NCBI GenBank assembly: GCA_033398695.1
Contig: CM065806.1
Location: forward strand, 37,783,001 to 37,847,000
Length of the DNA stretch: 64,000 nt
From: Orobanche coerulescens
Lineage: Eukaryota; Streptophyta; Magnoliopsida; Lamiales; Orobanchaceae
Reading direction: 5' to 3'
The notes under the pieces: model-generated
Database searches by the model: none
Told to the model about the DNA's origin: nothing
What the model saw: only the letters and a program-made list of their open reading frames with translations
Part shown: positions 11,306 through 22,525 of the stretch, one piece after another
Numbering within the stretch: position 1 is the first letter of the stretch
Layout of the letters: each line of letters opens with the position of its first letter
Made by a program: the position numbers and the translations under genes

Positions 11306-14079
11306 TACTACCCTCCTTAAAAGAAGTTTCATCCCGAAACTTAAAACAAGTAGGGAGAACCAATATCCCACCAGGAACATCTCAACGAGATACACAAGAA
11401 CCGCGTAACTTAGGCCCATCGGCGAAACATTACAAGAAACGCAAAGAGACTAACGGCATGAAAGCATGCTCAACGACAATCATCACAATGCCACAAGCAG
11501 AGACATAATAAAACCAACAAGTGCCAAGTATCACCAAACGAATATAACACAATCAAGTCAATTATCCGAACAATCACAAGATACAAAGCCCCTATGACAA
11601 GGAAACACGCACAGTCGAAAATAGAAAATACACACACAACGATCCGCAAGGATAGCCACAAAGAATTTGGACCACGCCGAAATTCTCAAAACCCACACTA
11701 GGAACCACCGTGTCCTTTCGGATAAGAGACGCAACCCAATCCCCAAACCTCTCAGTTACCGTCTCGCAATGCACGGCTCAGTGTCCCAAATGACCGCAAT
11801 CGGAACAGCTGACCAACGGTGAACGACAATTCTTCACAGTACGAGACCAGAAAACAACAATTGGACAACCACGATTGAACAACAGTGATCGAACAAAAAC
11901 TATCTAACAATAACGATCAAACAACATCGATCGGACGACAACGATCGGACACCAACGACCGAACAACAATGATCGAACAATAACGATCGAACAACAACGA
12001 TCGAGCAACAATGATCGAACAACAATGATCGAATAACAACGGTCGAACAATGACTTCGAAGTTCACAATTCAACAAAAGATACAAACAAAACTTGTAAAA
12101 ACTAAAGGACATTAATTTCGGACAAGGTTCACAAGAATCGAACCGAACTCGGAAAAGTCACAACAATAAACAGATTGATCCGAAACAAGGTCACAACCCG
12201 TTCGAACGATGGCAACCGAGATACCAAACAAGTTCAAAAAGTATCAACGAACACGAGCGAGTCGATAGAATTGGGAAAGAGAAAATGCAGAAGTCCAAAA
12301 ATAATACAGGTATTACATTCGACCTCTTATAAAAGAAATGTCGTCCCCGCAACTCATAACAATGGAAACAAGGCAACAACACAAAAAGAGACTGACAGAA
12401 ACATCTCCCATGGGCCTCTCAGAGCCGATCATGATATCTGTGCTGAAGCGCGAACTCCGGAAGTCTCGGTAACCAATTCGCAAAACTGGATTCTGTGTCC
12501 CTCGAGTCTGCACTTGAAACGCGTTACCGGCGAGGAAGGACAATTTGAACGTGCATGCCCCCGGAACATCACGGTTGAAACACCTCGGCTCAACATACCG
12601 AATATATAAATGCTAGATACAATGGAACATAACATCGCAAAACAACATACCGGAGATGCCAACTCAGCATAACATATCAACACATACAAAAGTCACAACA
12701 ACAACGGCATTGTTCGACGATTACAACGGCCCGAACGATAACCAGCATACAATTACTAAACATCACGATACAACCACCTATGTACACAATCATACAAACT
12801 CAAGTTTCAACAGTTCGCACGGGTGCGATAACATGCAAATCACCACAAAGCGACAATATTCAATACCAACATCTCACCTCTCACAGAGGGCTAACACAAT
12901 AAATGCCTGGCAAACGAATCAATGTTCACGCCACCAATTCAATCATAACTCGGGGGCTAACACCCAACGAAAGTGCGAACATCATACGTACAGTCCCGGA
13001 CCGCAACCAGGAACGATAGGTTTTAAAAATGAAAACCACCTTTTCGAAAACAATTTTAGAAACATCAGTTGATCTTGAGTATCACATTTCGAAAAAGTAA
13101 TACAAACATCGTTATCAAGACCTTGAAAAACCATCTTGCATTTGATAAAAATGAGGACACTTTTCATTTAAGTGAAAAAAAACTTTCAGAAATATTCGAC
13201 CTTCGGGTCTAAGCAAATGCGTTACTAACTTACTGAAATATCTAAAAATATTTTGGTCCTCAAAGTAGAAGAAGTTTGAAACATATAGTTGCGCTAGTAG
13301 GCGCCTCGAAAATATAATCCATTTAAAAGTACATCTCGAAATTTATTCTCTACGATACTCAAGGTTTTCAAAATCTATTAGGCTAGAATGCCCAAAAACT
13401 CACATGTAACAACATTCGTTTACACATCTCATAGCACACGTGTCAAGTCGTTTCGAAATCAAAACAAGGCATGTCTTTTCCGGAAAACAAACAGTCAATA
13501 ATCAATTTGCCTAGGACCGGGGTGAAGCCATTGGTCCCACTCGAGGTCTCTAAGGACCGTCCCGAGATGGCTAGCGAATCAAACTCGTAAATCCAGAGTG
13601 AAGTCATAGATTCCCTCGAGGCCTCGTCGGACCCTCCCGAGGTGAGCAAAGCACACACAATTACATCACCATTCCATATTAAGCATAAAGGTTTCCAAAA
13701 ATACTTGCAAAACGAGCAAATCATTTTGAAAATCATTAACAGCGGATAAAAACAACAAACAAAAAGACATAAACAGCGACAACACTCATCATATAAACAA
13801 AATATGGGAGTCGAATAAACACATATCACGAGACCAAGAGTCTATATGAAGATCCCATCACTTAACAAGCAATAATACAAATAGCTCGTGTCACATGAGG
13901 CATAATACAAAGAAGAGAGACTTACATCCACAGATCGCACGAAGATGATGATCGCCCCACGATACTAATCACAACCAACAAACTAAGACGACGCATCGCG
14001 ACACGACTCAGTCAGGTAAAATCCAACGAGACAAAAACTCAACATATACAACTTGACCCGACAGACTAGGTTTCCACAA
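11306..14079 (-). other. Internal region of element E, non-coding
   Basis: No gag, protease, RT or integrase motif is readable on either strand. The high-coordinate end holds the leader next to the PBS at 14080-14095 and the low end holds the polypurine tract at about 11306-11330. A second PPT-like and LTR-start-like block (caggtattacattcgacctc and then a cgtccccgcaact word) lies at about 12308-12355. It may be a remnant of an older 3' junction. The middle carries a 14-bp CGATCG minisatellite. Confidence 0.65.
11880..12060. repeat. 14-bp minisatellite with CGATCG core in element E
   Basis: Units of the form caacaatgatcgaa are repeated about twelve times with variants (cgatcg, ggtcg, gatcaa). 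The period of 14 makes a 14-residue repeat in any translation, which explains the open frame on the minus strand here. No coding role is proposed. Confidence 0.8.
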
Positions 14080-14095
14080 CCTAAGCTCTGATACC
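14080..14095 (-). other. PBS of the complete element E unit
   Basis: The minus strand reads TGGTATCAGAGCTTAGG, a perfect match to the usual initiator tRNA-Met complement and better than the TGGTATCGG form of the other copy. Confidence 0.85.
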
Positions 14096-14462
14096 ATTTA
14101 TGTAACACCCACAATCCGCTCAGGGACATTACACACCGTAGAACCTTTCCTCAAGGATCTACCAGGCTGGTAGCAAAAATCGAACTTCTCAAAAATGCCT
14201 TTAAGGCTAAAATGACTCATTAGACCGATTTGGTCTTTTAATAAATACATACAACTCAATCTCAATACATGCCCATGCAGGGGTTGAATACAACACACTC
14301 CCATATAACGGGGAAAGAACACTGCAGTGGAAAATAAAGTACAACTGAACCAGTACAACAACGTACGGGACCTCATGTGATTAGTATCGATCATCTTTTA
14401 TCATCCTTCATGCCGACCCTGTGTTATGCTCCCCAAAACCTGAATGCAAATACAGACATCCA

Positions 14463-14504
14463 CCCCCGATTACTCGGGGGTTAGCAAAATTCCACTATTT
14501 TGCT
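14463..14504 (-). other. Tandem hairpin pair in the element E 5' LTR
   Basis: CCCCCGA-TTAC-TCGGGGG and AGCAAAAT-TCCACT-ATTTTGCT are both perfect stems here, at the same distance from the LTR end as in the left copy. Confidence 0.7.
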
Positions 14505-14868
14505 AGTACAAGTACAAAGTGTAAATACGAGTCATACAAATCATATTCCAAGAATAATAATGACCAAGAATCCTCAAAGATTCAAACACAACGAAAAATA
14601 CTTCCCGAAGCAAGAGTTTGGGTAAAACATTCCAAAACAGAAAGATCACAATTCAAGAGAAACAATTTACAAAATGGTTTAATATGCCATCGGGAGTTTT
14701 AATAGAAAACAATTTAGGATTATCGAATCCTTCTCTTTCCAAAATTAACACGGGTCACAGCCCAAAGGTTTTGTTTTCACAAATAAAACCAACAACAGTT
14801 CACATGGTCAAAACCCACGTCAGGTGTCCTCGACGGACATAAAATCAACACAACATAATCACCCAAAA

Positions 14869-15240
14869 CACATACACATCGCAATTAACCGTCGATCCAT
14901 GCCTCTGTGGACCCCTGCTGAGACCCCATCGGATCTAACCCATAGTGGTTAAAAGCCAGAACACATACACATCGCAATTAACTGTCGATCCACGCCTCTG
15001 TGGACCCCTATCGAGACCCCATCGGATCTAGCTCATAGTGGTTAAAAGCCAAAACACATACACAACGCAATTAACCATCGATCCATGCCTCTGTGGAACC
15101 TACCGAGACCCCATCGGATCTAACCCATAGTGGTTAAAAGACAAAACATATACACATCGCAATTAACCGTCGATCCACGCCTCTGTGGACCCCTACCGAG
15201 ACCCCGTCGGATCTAACCCGTAGTGGTTAAAAGCCAAAAC
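14869..15240. repeat. 93-bp LTR minisatellite of element E (right LTR)
   Basis: About four units of the same 93-bp repeat as at 9488-9859 occur, with a two-base contraction in the third unit (ctctgtggaacc). Most units read CCCATCGGATC where the last one keeps CCCGTCGGATC, which looks like CpG decay. Confidence 0.8.
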
Positions 15241-16245
15241 ACATACACACATAACATAGTACACCAAGGATATCCAAACAATTCACCCAGAGGCAACAAA
15301 CACTTAACACGACGCAAACGTCAAACCACAACGCACCGAAATGAGGGAATATATGTATACAGATATATCATCAAATCACAATACCAACATCGAACATATC
15401 CATAGGATTCATATAACCATTCGCAACTACAACATTCACAAAACACACACAGTTTTGAAAGAGAGCCCTTAACGAGGCTAAACCGAATCTTTTGAATGTT
15501 CATTTCAAACAACCAAACAAACACATTTAGACGATCACTGATCATCATATCCACGAAACAAGAAATGTATGGACAAGGTACTTACCTTGAAATGATGATC
15601 GCAACTAGACAATGGATGGGATGCGGTCGAACAGCCCCAAACTTCCGAACACTATCAAGAACACGATAGCACCGCGAATACTACGAGAATAACACCACAC
15701 GAATTATCAATCACTAAAAGGGATTCAACTCGGAATCCTCGAGCACCTATAATCCTCCGGAAGGAACAACAAAAACATGATTACGACGAGGATCAAGACC
15801 AAACACAACGGAGATTACAACAAACTATCGAAGGAAAACTCATTCGAACACTTGGTCGAACATCAAATGTTCACTACACCCCAAGAACACCGAAATCATC
15901 CTTCGGGTTGAACCGAAGATATGGATATACAATCCATAAAACATGTTTAATAAAAACATCTAACATCAACCGATTTATCAAAATCGGATGGAAAACGAAA
16001 TCAAGAACAAAACTCCCAAAAAGGTCAACTCCAGAGAATCAAGAAAATACCTCGGATTAATGACGAAGAACATGAATTGATGTTGTTAATCCGCACCAAG
16101 TACTTGAGGAGGAGGATATCTCTAAGACAAATCGCCCAAAATCACCCAAACAAGCGCCCAAAACAAGAGGAAGAAGAAGAGAGGAGAGGAGAGGAAATGA
16201 AACCCTCTCCCAAAATCCCGCTGAAATAGGGCTAATCTGACTCGT

Positions 16246-16370
16246 GTGCCGCGGCCCGGACTGAGTGTGCCGCGGCCCATGGCCAAAGTTCGAGCAGCAG
16301 CCAGTTTAATGCCGCGGCCTGGCCAGCAGAGGCCCGCGGCCGGCGGTACAGCCGCGCGAGGCTCACTGTG
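16246..16370 (-). promoter_or_regulatory. GCCGCGGC palindrome array, element E 5' LTR
   Basis: CCGCGG or near copies occur at about 16248, 16270, 16312 and 16333-16352. The array lies 335-460 bp from the LTR start in transcription order and is followed by GCCCTATTTCAGC, a weak TATA-like box on the minus strand. Confidence 0.55.
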
Positions 16371-16705
16371 TAGCCTTAGCTATTTCGACCATAATTCCTT
16401 CGTCCGGAATCCGATTGACTCACCGTTTGAACCATTGGAAAGATAACTTGATGCTAAATAATACTTATAAGATTCAGAACTTTTGGAGTTTCCAAGAATT
16501 GATGGTGATTTTACAAAGTCGAACTCATACGTGGAAAAGTCACTTTAGAACACGGAACTCAACAAAACGACACCAAAACGAACTCGGATGACAAAAAGTG
16601 TAGAATTAATCATTCTCAGAATGAAGAAACGGTCACAATAGAGTTACTAAGATGGACTTCCGCCAAAAAATAAAATTACCGAAAATCGAAATTGCGGATA
16701 TTACA

Positions 16706-17539
16706 CTGCTGGTGCGTGTGCTTTCATCAAAATCTATTTCTTCATACTCAAGATGAATTTTTGCTACCAGTATTTCTTGTATTCCTAACAAGTTCTTTAG
16801 CAAGTTCCCCCTCATTTGGATGCCCGATTTTTTCTTTGAGCTGATTTGTTCATGTGAGCTCTCCTCTATTGGTTCTTCTGGGTCTCTTTTGATTAGCTGA
16901 TACTGACACTCTTTTGAATTCCTTTGATTGACATTCTTCTTTCGGGTCATGTGACTGAACCACCTTGAGATTGCATGTCATTCTTCAGCCCTTGCTAATG
17001 ACTCTGTGGTTTCTACACAATAGTCTTCTTATTTTACCTGCAATCAGATAAGAAGCAAATTGGGTACCCATATTTGTTTGGGTCCTCTAGGATTAGTGGT
17101 TCTCTTGTGAACCTCATCCCTGTATGTATCCTTATTCTCTCTGTATCCTTGGTATGGATTATGCATATAATATGATTGGCAACTAAATGGATGTGGTCTG
17201 TAATGTTGTTTCCACATATTTTGAAAATTATGATTATTACCTCTGAAAGATGCATAGTATCTAGGTCTATATCCTTGATTTGGATTGTGTACAGGATATG
17301 ACTCATAAAATTTATGGTGTGAGCCATTTATAAATCTTCGTTGAGACCATTTATTAAATCATTGGGGTCTCCACACTTTTTCATTTTGAAAATTTGGATA
17401 ACTTGAGGTTTCTATTTGCCTCTCCCATTTTGAAATCTGTTTTTAGGGAGTCTTTGATAGTAGTTGGCATATTGTTTTGACTGTTGCTTCTGCCTAGTTT
17501 GAAATACAGGTTTATGTGTAGGCTCCGTAGTCTGGACAA
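16706..17539 (-). pseudogene. Element D gag tail with protease and early RT remnants
   Basis: On the minus strand, Tyr/Asn/Gly/His-rich text (HNPNQGYRPRYYASFRGNN, NPYQGYRENKD) leads to GPKQIWVP, typical of Sirevirus sequence before the protease. It is followed by a decayed copia protease region (SRW...HMTRKKN in place of a WY-DSG-SRHMTG motif) and, near 16750, YEEIDFDES, which matches the start of copia RT. Integrase is absent, so a deletion joined protease to RT before or after E arrived. E's LTR begins right after this point. Several stops are present. Confidence 0.5.
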
Positions 17540-18484
17540 TTATTTTTCCCTTGATAAAAGTTGTTTTAGAAGTGGAGTGTTGGGGTCATATCCAAGGCCT
17601 GATTTTAAATAAAGTGGCCTTTGGTTTGTACAGAAACCATCTAAGGTTACATATGCTTTTAAATATGTTATCTCTTTAGCTTGAGCATCATTTAATTGTC
17701 TAAGTTTTGAAAGTTCGGCTTCAAGATTCATGAGTGCACCTAATTTTTCATTGTTTAAGACAATTAGTCTTTCTATTTCAGCAAAAGCTAATTTTTCAGT
17801 TTCAGCCTGACTGGTTTTGAAATTTTCGGAATCCTGTCTGAGTTTGTCAAAATCAATTTTCAGCTGAATTTTATCATTTTTCAGTTGGGTATTTTCAGCT
17901 GTACCAGCCAGGTGTGCTGTTTTAAGAATTTCCAAATCTTTTAAAAGTTGGTTTACAGATTTGTGTATATCAATATCTTCAGAGAAATCAGAACTGAAAC
18001 TTCCTGGAGCTTGAGGTTTAGATGATACCTCTTCATTGTCAAGATTGGCCATCAGACAGTTGATTACTTCGTTATCATCATCAGATAGGAATCTGCTTGT
18101 TGATTCCTCGCTCTCTCCGATCAGCTCTGTTTCTTCATGCATTGCTGTCAATGTATACTATGTTTCTTTGGCATTTGTGCAATGTTTGATTTTTGTCATG
18201 GTGGCTTGATCAAAGGTTTGGTATAAGATATTTCTGTCTCGATTGTCAAGGTTTGCAAGCTCCTTTTCTTCGGAAGTCATCTCAGATCTGGTCTTGGGAA
18301 TCTGTCTGGGCTTTCCAGTCGCAATATTCTCATCTGTGTTGTCTTTCATATAGATGAAGGGACCTTCTTCAAATATACTCCACATGTCATCGTGGACAGA
18401 TGATAAATGTGCCTGCATTCTTATCTTCCATAAGTCATAGTCATCTATAGAAAAAGCGGGAAACCTAGAATACATATGTTCCAT
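17540..18484 (-). pseudogene. Element D gag (copia type) with one nonsense codon
   Basis: Gag forms the virus-like particle that packages element RNA. The frame starts MEHMYSRFPAFSIDDYDLWKI, the usual start of copia Gag (UBN2-like), and contains TMTKIKHCTNAKET. A TAG stop at 18158-18160 stands where copia Gags have Trp, so TGG to TAG is likely. The same frame then resumes (YTLTAMHEETEL) and runs to 17540. Residues from about 150 to 290 form a heptad-rich coiled coil (LLKDLEILKTAHLAG..., KLRQDSENFKTS, ELSKLRQLNDAQAKE). The region between HEETE and STSRFLSD looks shortened. The start lies about 80 bp below the PBS, as expected for a first ORF. Confidence 0.75.
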
Positions 18485-18548
18485 TATAAAGAGAGATTAA
18501 AATATATATCCTCGATATATGGATCTGGTTCTGAGAAAAAATTGAACC

Positions 18549-18565
18549 AACCTCTCTGATACCAC
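18549..18565 (-). other. PBS of element D
   Basis: The minus strand reads GTGGTATCAGAGAGGTT beside the LTR at 18567, matching the initiator tRNA-Met complement TGGTATCAGAG. Confidence 0.85.
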
Positions 18566-18566
18566 T

Positions 18567-20188
18567 TGTAGGTCACAAGTCGTCAGGAATAAGTCTAGGA
18601 GGTGAATGGACTTATTGAAACTCTTTTTCCACGAAGGGTTAGGAGTTTCTCAGCTGATAGGTACAGATGACTTATAGTCGTCTGTAGACAGGTATGCGGA
18701 AGTGAGCTGATGACGAAAGCAAATAACTAAACAATGGAACAGTAAGTATGTATGCATCAGGCAAGTATGATGATTAAAGAAGTAAAACACGCAGGCAATT
18801 ATAGTGGTCTCAGAGGTGGGGTAATCCTCTACTAATCCACTTTTCTCCAAACCAGTTGGAGATGAATTCACTATAATTCTCAACCAGTGATAATATATAG
18901 TGATTCTTCCTTAGCTGCAACAACTTCCAGCCAGTGGAAATCCCGTCGTTGCAACTCCTTTGACTGCCTAGAACCTCTTGATCTAAAATCCTCGGATGCC
19001 TATCAGTCTCACAAACTTCAACTAGTGAAGTACCCCAAACTCAGGTTTAAAGACACGAGTGGTTTGTCTTCTCCAACTAAGAGCTTCTTTCAAATAAGTA
19101 CTTTGAACTCTTGCTCTTGACGAAGCTATTGTTTCGCTTTGATTGCTTTGTTTGCTTTTTTCGCTTATAAGTGTTATTCGCATCGTACTGCTCAATTTCA
19201 TATCTTCAGATATTTATCGATGTCGATCCTTGAGCTTTCTTCATAGCCGTTGCAATTCCTGTAACAAATCCGTCCGTTGGAGAAATAGACTTATTTGTGT
19301 TTCTTTCCGAACGTTACAAGGCTGGATTCCCTTATTTTAATCCATTTCCGATCGTTGTGAAGACTTTCACATTGTAGCGCCGAATCTTTGGATTATAATA
19401 TGCTTAAAGTCTTCATTGGTGGGTCTCAATGAATATTTTAATTCATTTCTTTCCGGGAATCTCTCCAGTCTGTCTGTCTACGCCTGCATGTGACTTTTCG
19501 TGATTATTGACTTTTCAATGCATGCTGACGTGGACTGGATTACTTGGCTGATCACTTATCTGATCTCGTACAGTCATCCTTATCTGATGTCGTACTTCTC
19601 TGATGTAACTTCTCTGAGATGAAGTTCTCTGTCCCGACTAATCTTCTCTGATCTAAAGTCTTCTAACCTGATGTACTTATATGATCTGATGGTCAAACTT
19701 CAGTTGACTTGGACTCCGTCTAATCACTTGACTGTAGTTTGGTCAAACTTCTCTGATAATTATTTTGACCAGGATTTCTCTGATAAATCACTTTCTGCAG
19801 AACGTTGTCTGATGATAAGTCGTCTGTGGTCAACCTTCTCTGAATAGTTGAGTTGACCAAGACTTCTCTGATTAATCTTGTCTGCAACTCGGCTTTCTGC
19901 AGTGTTTGGTCAAACCTATCTGACGTATCTGTTTGACCAAAACTTCTCTGATTTGAACTTGTCTGAGATTTATACTTAGCCGATTTTAGCCTAACTTACA
20001 TGGCTTATAGAAGATACTCATTTGGTTCTTCTTTACAAGTTGCCAAGTATTCAACAATACATAATCTGGCCTATAGAAGATACTTATTTGGTTCTTCTTT
20101 TCATTTTGCCAAGTACGTAAAACATACATTTGAATAATCAAATAAATAAAGGGATGACATCATCAAAATCTAATAAGTAATCCTAACA
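18567..20188 (-). repeat. 5' LTR of element D
   Basis: It is 1622 bp long, TGTAGGTCACAAG to TCCTAACA. It is followed by the duplicated AAATG at 20189-20193. It has lost about 40 bp relative to the other LTR near 19160. Confidence 0.9.
19691..19938 (-). promoter_or_regulatory. W-box array in the U3 of element D (5' LTR copy)
   Basis: This is the same set of TTGAC/GTCAA cores as in the other LTR, from GGTCAA at 19691 to TTGACC at 19933-19938, interleaved with TTCTCTGAT. As the 5' LTR, this copy is the one that would drive transcription of D. WRKY control is inferred. Confidence 0.65.
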
Positions 20189-20191
20189 AAA

Positions 20192-20955
20192 TGTAACACC
20201 CCCAAAACCGTATGGGAATATTACACGCCGTAGACCCTTCCCATGAAGATCTACAGGCTAATCATCACAAAACGACCAAGTGTTTGCCCGGTCGGAGCAA
20301 ACAATACAATGATACGGACTATTAAGGTCAATTATAAACAACTACACGAACCAGTGAGGTCGTACGACTGACACAAAGAAAAAAAATACAACTCTTTGCA
20401 ATGAATACCCACGCAGGGGTAAAGATTCAAAATAGCGGAAGACGGATTACAACTCTGACGATACAACACAACTCGACTTAACTCCCAACTCTTGATTAGT
20501 ATCGTAACCCGTCGCTTCCTGTGCCGATCCTGTGACTGCTCCCCGAATCTGCAAGCACCTGGATACAAAACAGACATCCACCCCTCAATTACTCGGGGGT
20601 TAGCAAAATTCCACTATTTTGCTAGTGCAAGTATAATACGATACAAAATGTAAGAAGCAAATAGCAACCACGAATTTGATACGGAAATCAACTATCCAAA
20701 TATTCCCGAGAAGTTTTCGAATTTCGAACTCAAGCAAAGAAGTATTTGAAAAGAAACTTGTCATTTCGGGGATTTTCAAAGTAGAAGTTCTTTTGGACCT
20801 CGAGTCCTAATTTACAAAACCTTTTCGAAAACGTTAGGGCCTCAACCCGATTCTCGTTTCAAAACACACTAGTTAAGATATCGTCATGGGTCCGTGGCCC
20901 AACTTTAAAATGTTATCCAATCAATCACTGTTACACGATCACTATTCGTACACAT
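20192..20955 (-). repeat. Element A 5' LTR, first part (3' end of the LTR)
   Basis: It begins TGTAACACCC and runs to the insertion of G. It contains the hairpin AGCAAAAT-TCCACT-ATTTTGCT at 20602-20623 and an imperfect C/G hairpin at 20581-20599. Both are the same as in element E, so A and E are related families. Confidence 0.85.
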
Positions 20956-21216
20956 TGATAACACTCATTTTTACCCATATTTTTGCACCGATTTTCTGGG
21001 TTTTAAGATCCTAAAATGTGTAGAATTGTGTCGTTTATGCTCATATTGCGTTTATTGGACTCGATCACGCTTGGGTATGTTATTGATTTTATAGGTACTT
21101 TATGGACATAAATCAAGCAATAATGAAGTCTCAAACTCCAATACATATCAAGCAATGCGAAAACGAGAGATCGAGCCTAAAAAGGAGTGAAAACGGTGTA
21201 AAAACGGACCAACACG

Positions 21217-21340
21217 AGCTCGGCCGTGTCATTTGACACGGGCCGTGTCAATAGCTTGGCCGTGCCATATTGACACGGTCGGGTTTCACATCCAGGCAAT
21301 TGTTCCCTTTTTGGAGGAGTATGACACAGGCCGTGTCACT
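21217..21340 (+). promoter_or_regulatory. TGACACGGCCGTGTCA palindrome array, element G 5' LTR
   Basis: Palindromic words CGGCCGTGTCATTTGACACGG, TTGACACGGTCGGGT and GACACAGGCCGTGTCA fill this stretch, starting about 260 bp from the LTR start. A good TATA box (TTATAAAAAA at 21418-21427) follows. Confidence 0.65.
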
Positions 21341-21417
21341 TTTCGGTGGAAAAATCACTTTTTGACATTTTTGCAAGATTTGAGCATGGAAAATGGTATT
21401 TTTGGCCTTATAAAAAA

Positions 21418-21427
21418 GGGTCTTAGG
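21418..21427 (+). promoter_or_regulatory. TATA box of element G 5' LTR
   Basis: GGCCTTATAAAAAAGG is a canonical plant TATA box. The 3' LTR has the same box at about 51840. Transcription is expected to start about 30 bp downstream. Confidence 0.7.
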
Positions 21428-22397
21428 CTAGACTTAGAGATATTCAGGTTTTGAGAGAGTTTTGGAGAGATTGGAGAGAGAAAACAAACACAAGATTAAG
21501 AGTTTTTCATCCAAAAAGAAGGAGATTTGAAGAATTCTTGAAGAACACTTCAAGAACATTTGAAGGCAACCGAGATTAATCAAGACACCATCCGAGTTTT
21601 ATTTTCTTCCTATCTTTTATTTATTTTGTTGTTTTATTTAACATGAACATGATGAACATGATGATTATTAATCTTTCTTTCATTACCATGTCCGACTAAA
21701 CTCGTTAGATTCCGGGCATGGGAGTACGTTGATTTGCTAAGGTTTTGAGGGATTGATAATTATATATATCTAGTGTGATTTCTTTATCAAATACTTGGTT
21801 TTGATTCATGTTTAGACACTTGATCAATGTTTTTACATGTTTAACTTAATTGCTCATAATTCGAGAGAAGAGGGCATTAATAGGTTTCGAGTATTTGACG
21901 TAGTAAATTACGAGATTGAGAAATCGGTGATGAACTATGATGATGTTTAATCTTATGAACATTTTGGAGTTAGATAATTTATAATAGACGGAGACGTTGT
22001 TATAGATTGTTTAATCTATATTTTAATGCATCTCGAGAGAGACTTTAGAATATTGTTGTGATTATCATTTTGGAGACGCACTTAGAACTTTTTGGAACCA
22101 ATCCCGACTAAACTTAGTAATCAACGGAAACCTAGCCTTGGAATCTACCTTTCTAAACTCTTGTAATTCGCTTTAATTCGGATATTTTCAATTGTTTTAA
22201 TTTATTGTGATCATTTTATTTTATTTCATTAACCATCCATTTCACCTTTCGATCGTCTAGATAAAACCGGAAACATTGTAATATAGTACTCAATATAATA
22301 TGAATATTTAGTCTCTGTGGAATACGACCTTGCTCGCCGCTTACTACATTTACTCTGTACACTTGCGGATTGTTTAAAAATATAGAGAACAAGTTTT

Positions 22398-22415
22398 TGG
22401 CGCCGTTGACGGGGA
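22398..22415 (+). other. PBS of element G (tRNA-Asp)
   Basis: TGGCGCCGTTGACGGGGA differs by one base from the plant tRNA-Asp complement TGGCGCCGTTGCCGGGGA that Athila elements use. It lies six bases past the LTR. Confidence 0.9.
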
Positions 22416-22525
22416 CTAATTAATTTTATTAGTGTTGATATTACGATAAGTGTTTCTAGTCTTACTTTAGACATTTTCTTATTTGTTACTTAACTCATGT
22501 TATACAATTTTTACTCAGGGAGTGC

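Larger units (their letters stand above)
7131..16705 (-). mobile_element. Element E: tandem non-coding (LARD-like) LTR element sharing one LTR
   Basis: From right to left the array is LTR (14101-16705), internal (11306-14100), LTR (8720-11305) and truncated internal (7131-8719). Each LTR has a tRNA-Met PBS on its low-coordinate side, and the middle LTR also has a polypurine tract on its high-coordinate side, so it serves as 3' LTR of one unit and 5' LTR of the next. The 2.8-kb internal region has no gag or pol, so the element must have relied on proteins from relatives. The 7131-8719 and 12511-14100 segments are near-identical. The left end is broken inside the internal region. The right end abuts D's RT remnant at 16706. 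Such arrays usually form by unequal exchange between LTRs, which is an inference here. Confidence 0.8.
14101..16705 (-). repeat. 5' LTR of element E
   Basis: It is 2605 bp long, TGTAACACCC to GGATATTACA. It has the same order of features as the shared LTR: hairpin pair 14463-14504, 93-bp minisatellite 14869-15240 and palindrome array 16246-16370. Scattered substitutions separate the two LTRs. The right flank starts ctgctggtgcg, which belongs to D's pol remnant. Confidence 0.9.
1288..20188 (-). mobile_element. Element D: Sirevirus-like Ty1/copia retrotransposon, pol largely lost, with nested insert
   Basis: D has two LTRs of about 1.6 kb (1288-2949 and 18567-20188), a tRNA-Met PBS beside the right LTR, a polypurine tract beside the left LTR and a 5-bp duplication AAATG. 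It therefore reads on the minus strand. In order it holds gag (18484-17540), a degraded gag tail with protease and early RT remnants (to 16706), the nested tandem element E, a non-coding spacer and a long degraded ORF3 (6366-3226) before the 3' LTR. Integrase and most of RT are missing. Sirevirus affinity is inferred from the long coiled-coil gag, the IWVP peptide before the protease and the extra ORF after pol. The two LTRs differ by many substitutions and an indel near 1920/19160, so it is not young. Confidence 0.85.
20956..22391 (+). repeat. 5' LTR of element G
   Basis: It is 1436 bp long, begins TGATAACACTC and ends GAGAACA. It is about 108 bp shorter than the 3' LTR because one palindrome-bearing repeat is missing after 21320. 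Confidence 0.9.

Noticed and set aside
11900..12112. 70-codon frame with 14-residue repeats
   Set aside because: It results from the 14-bp minisatellite and has no other support.
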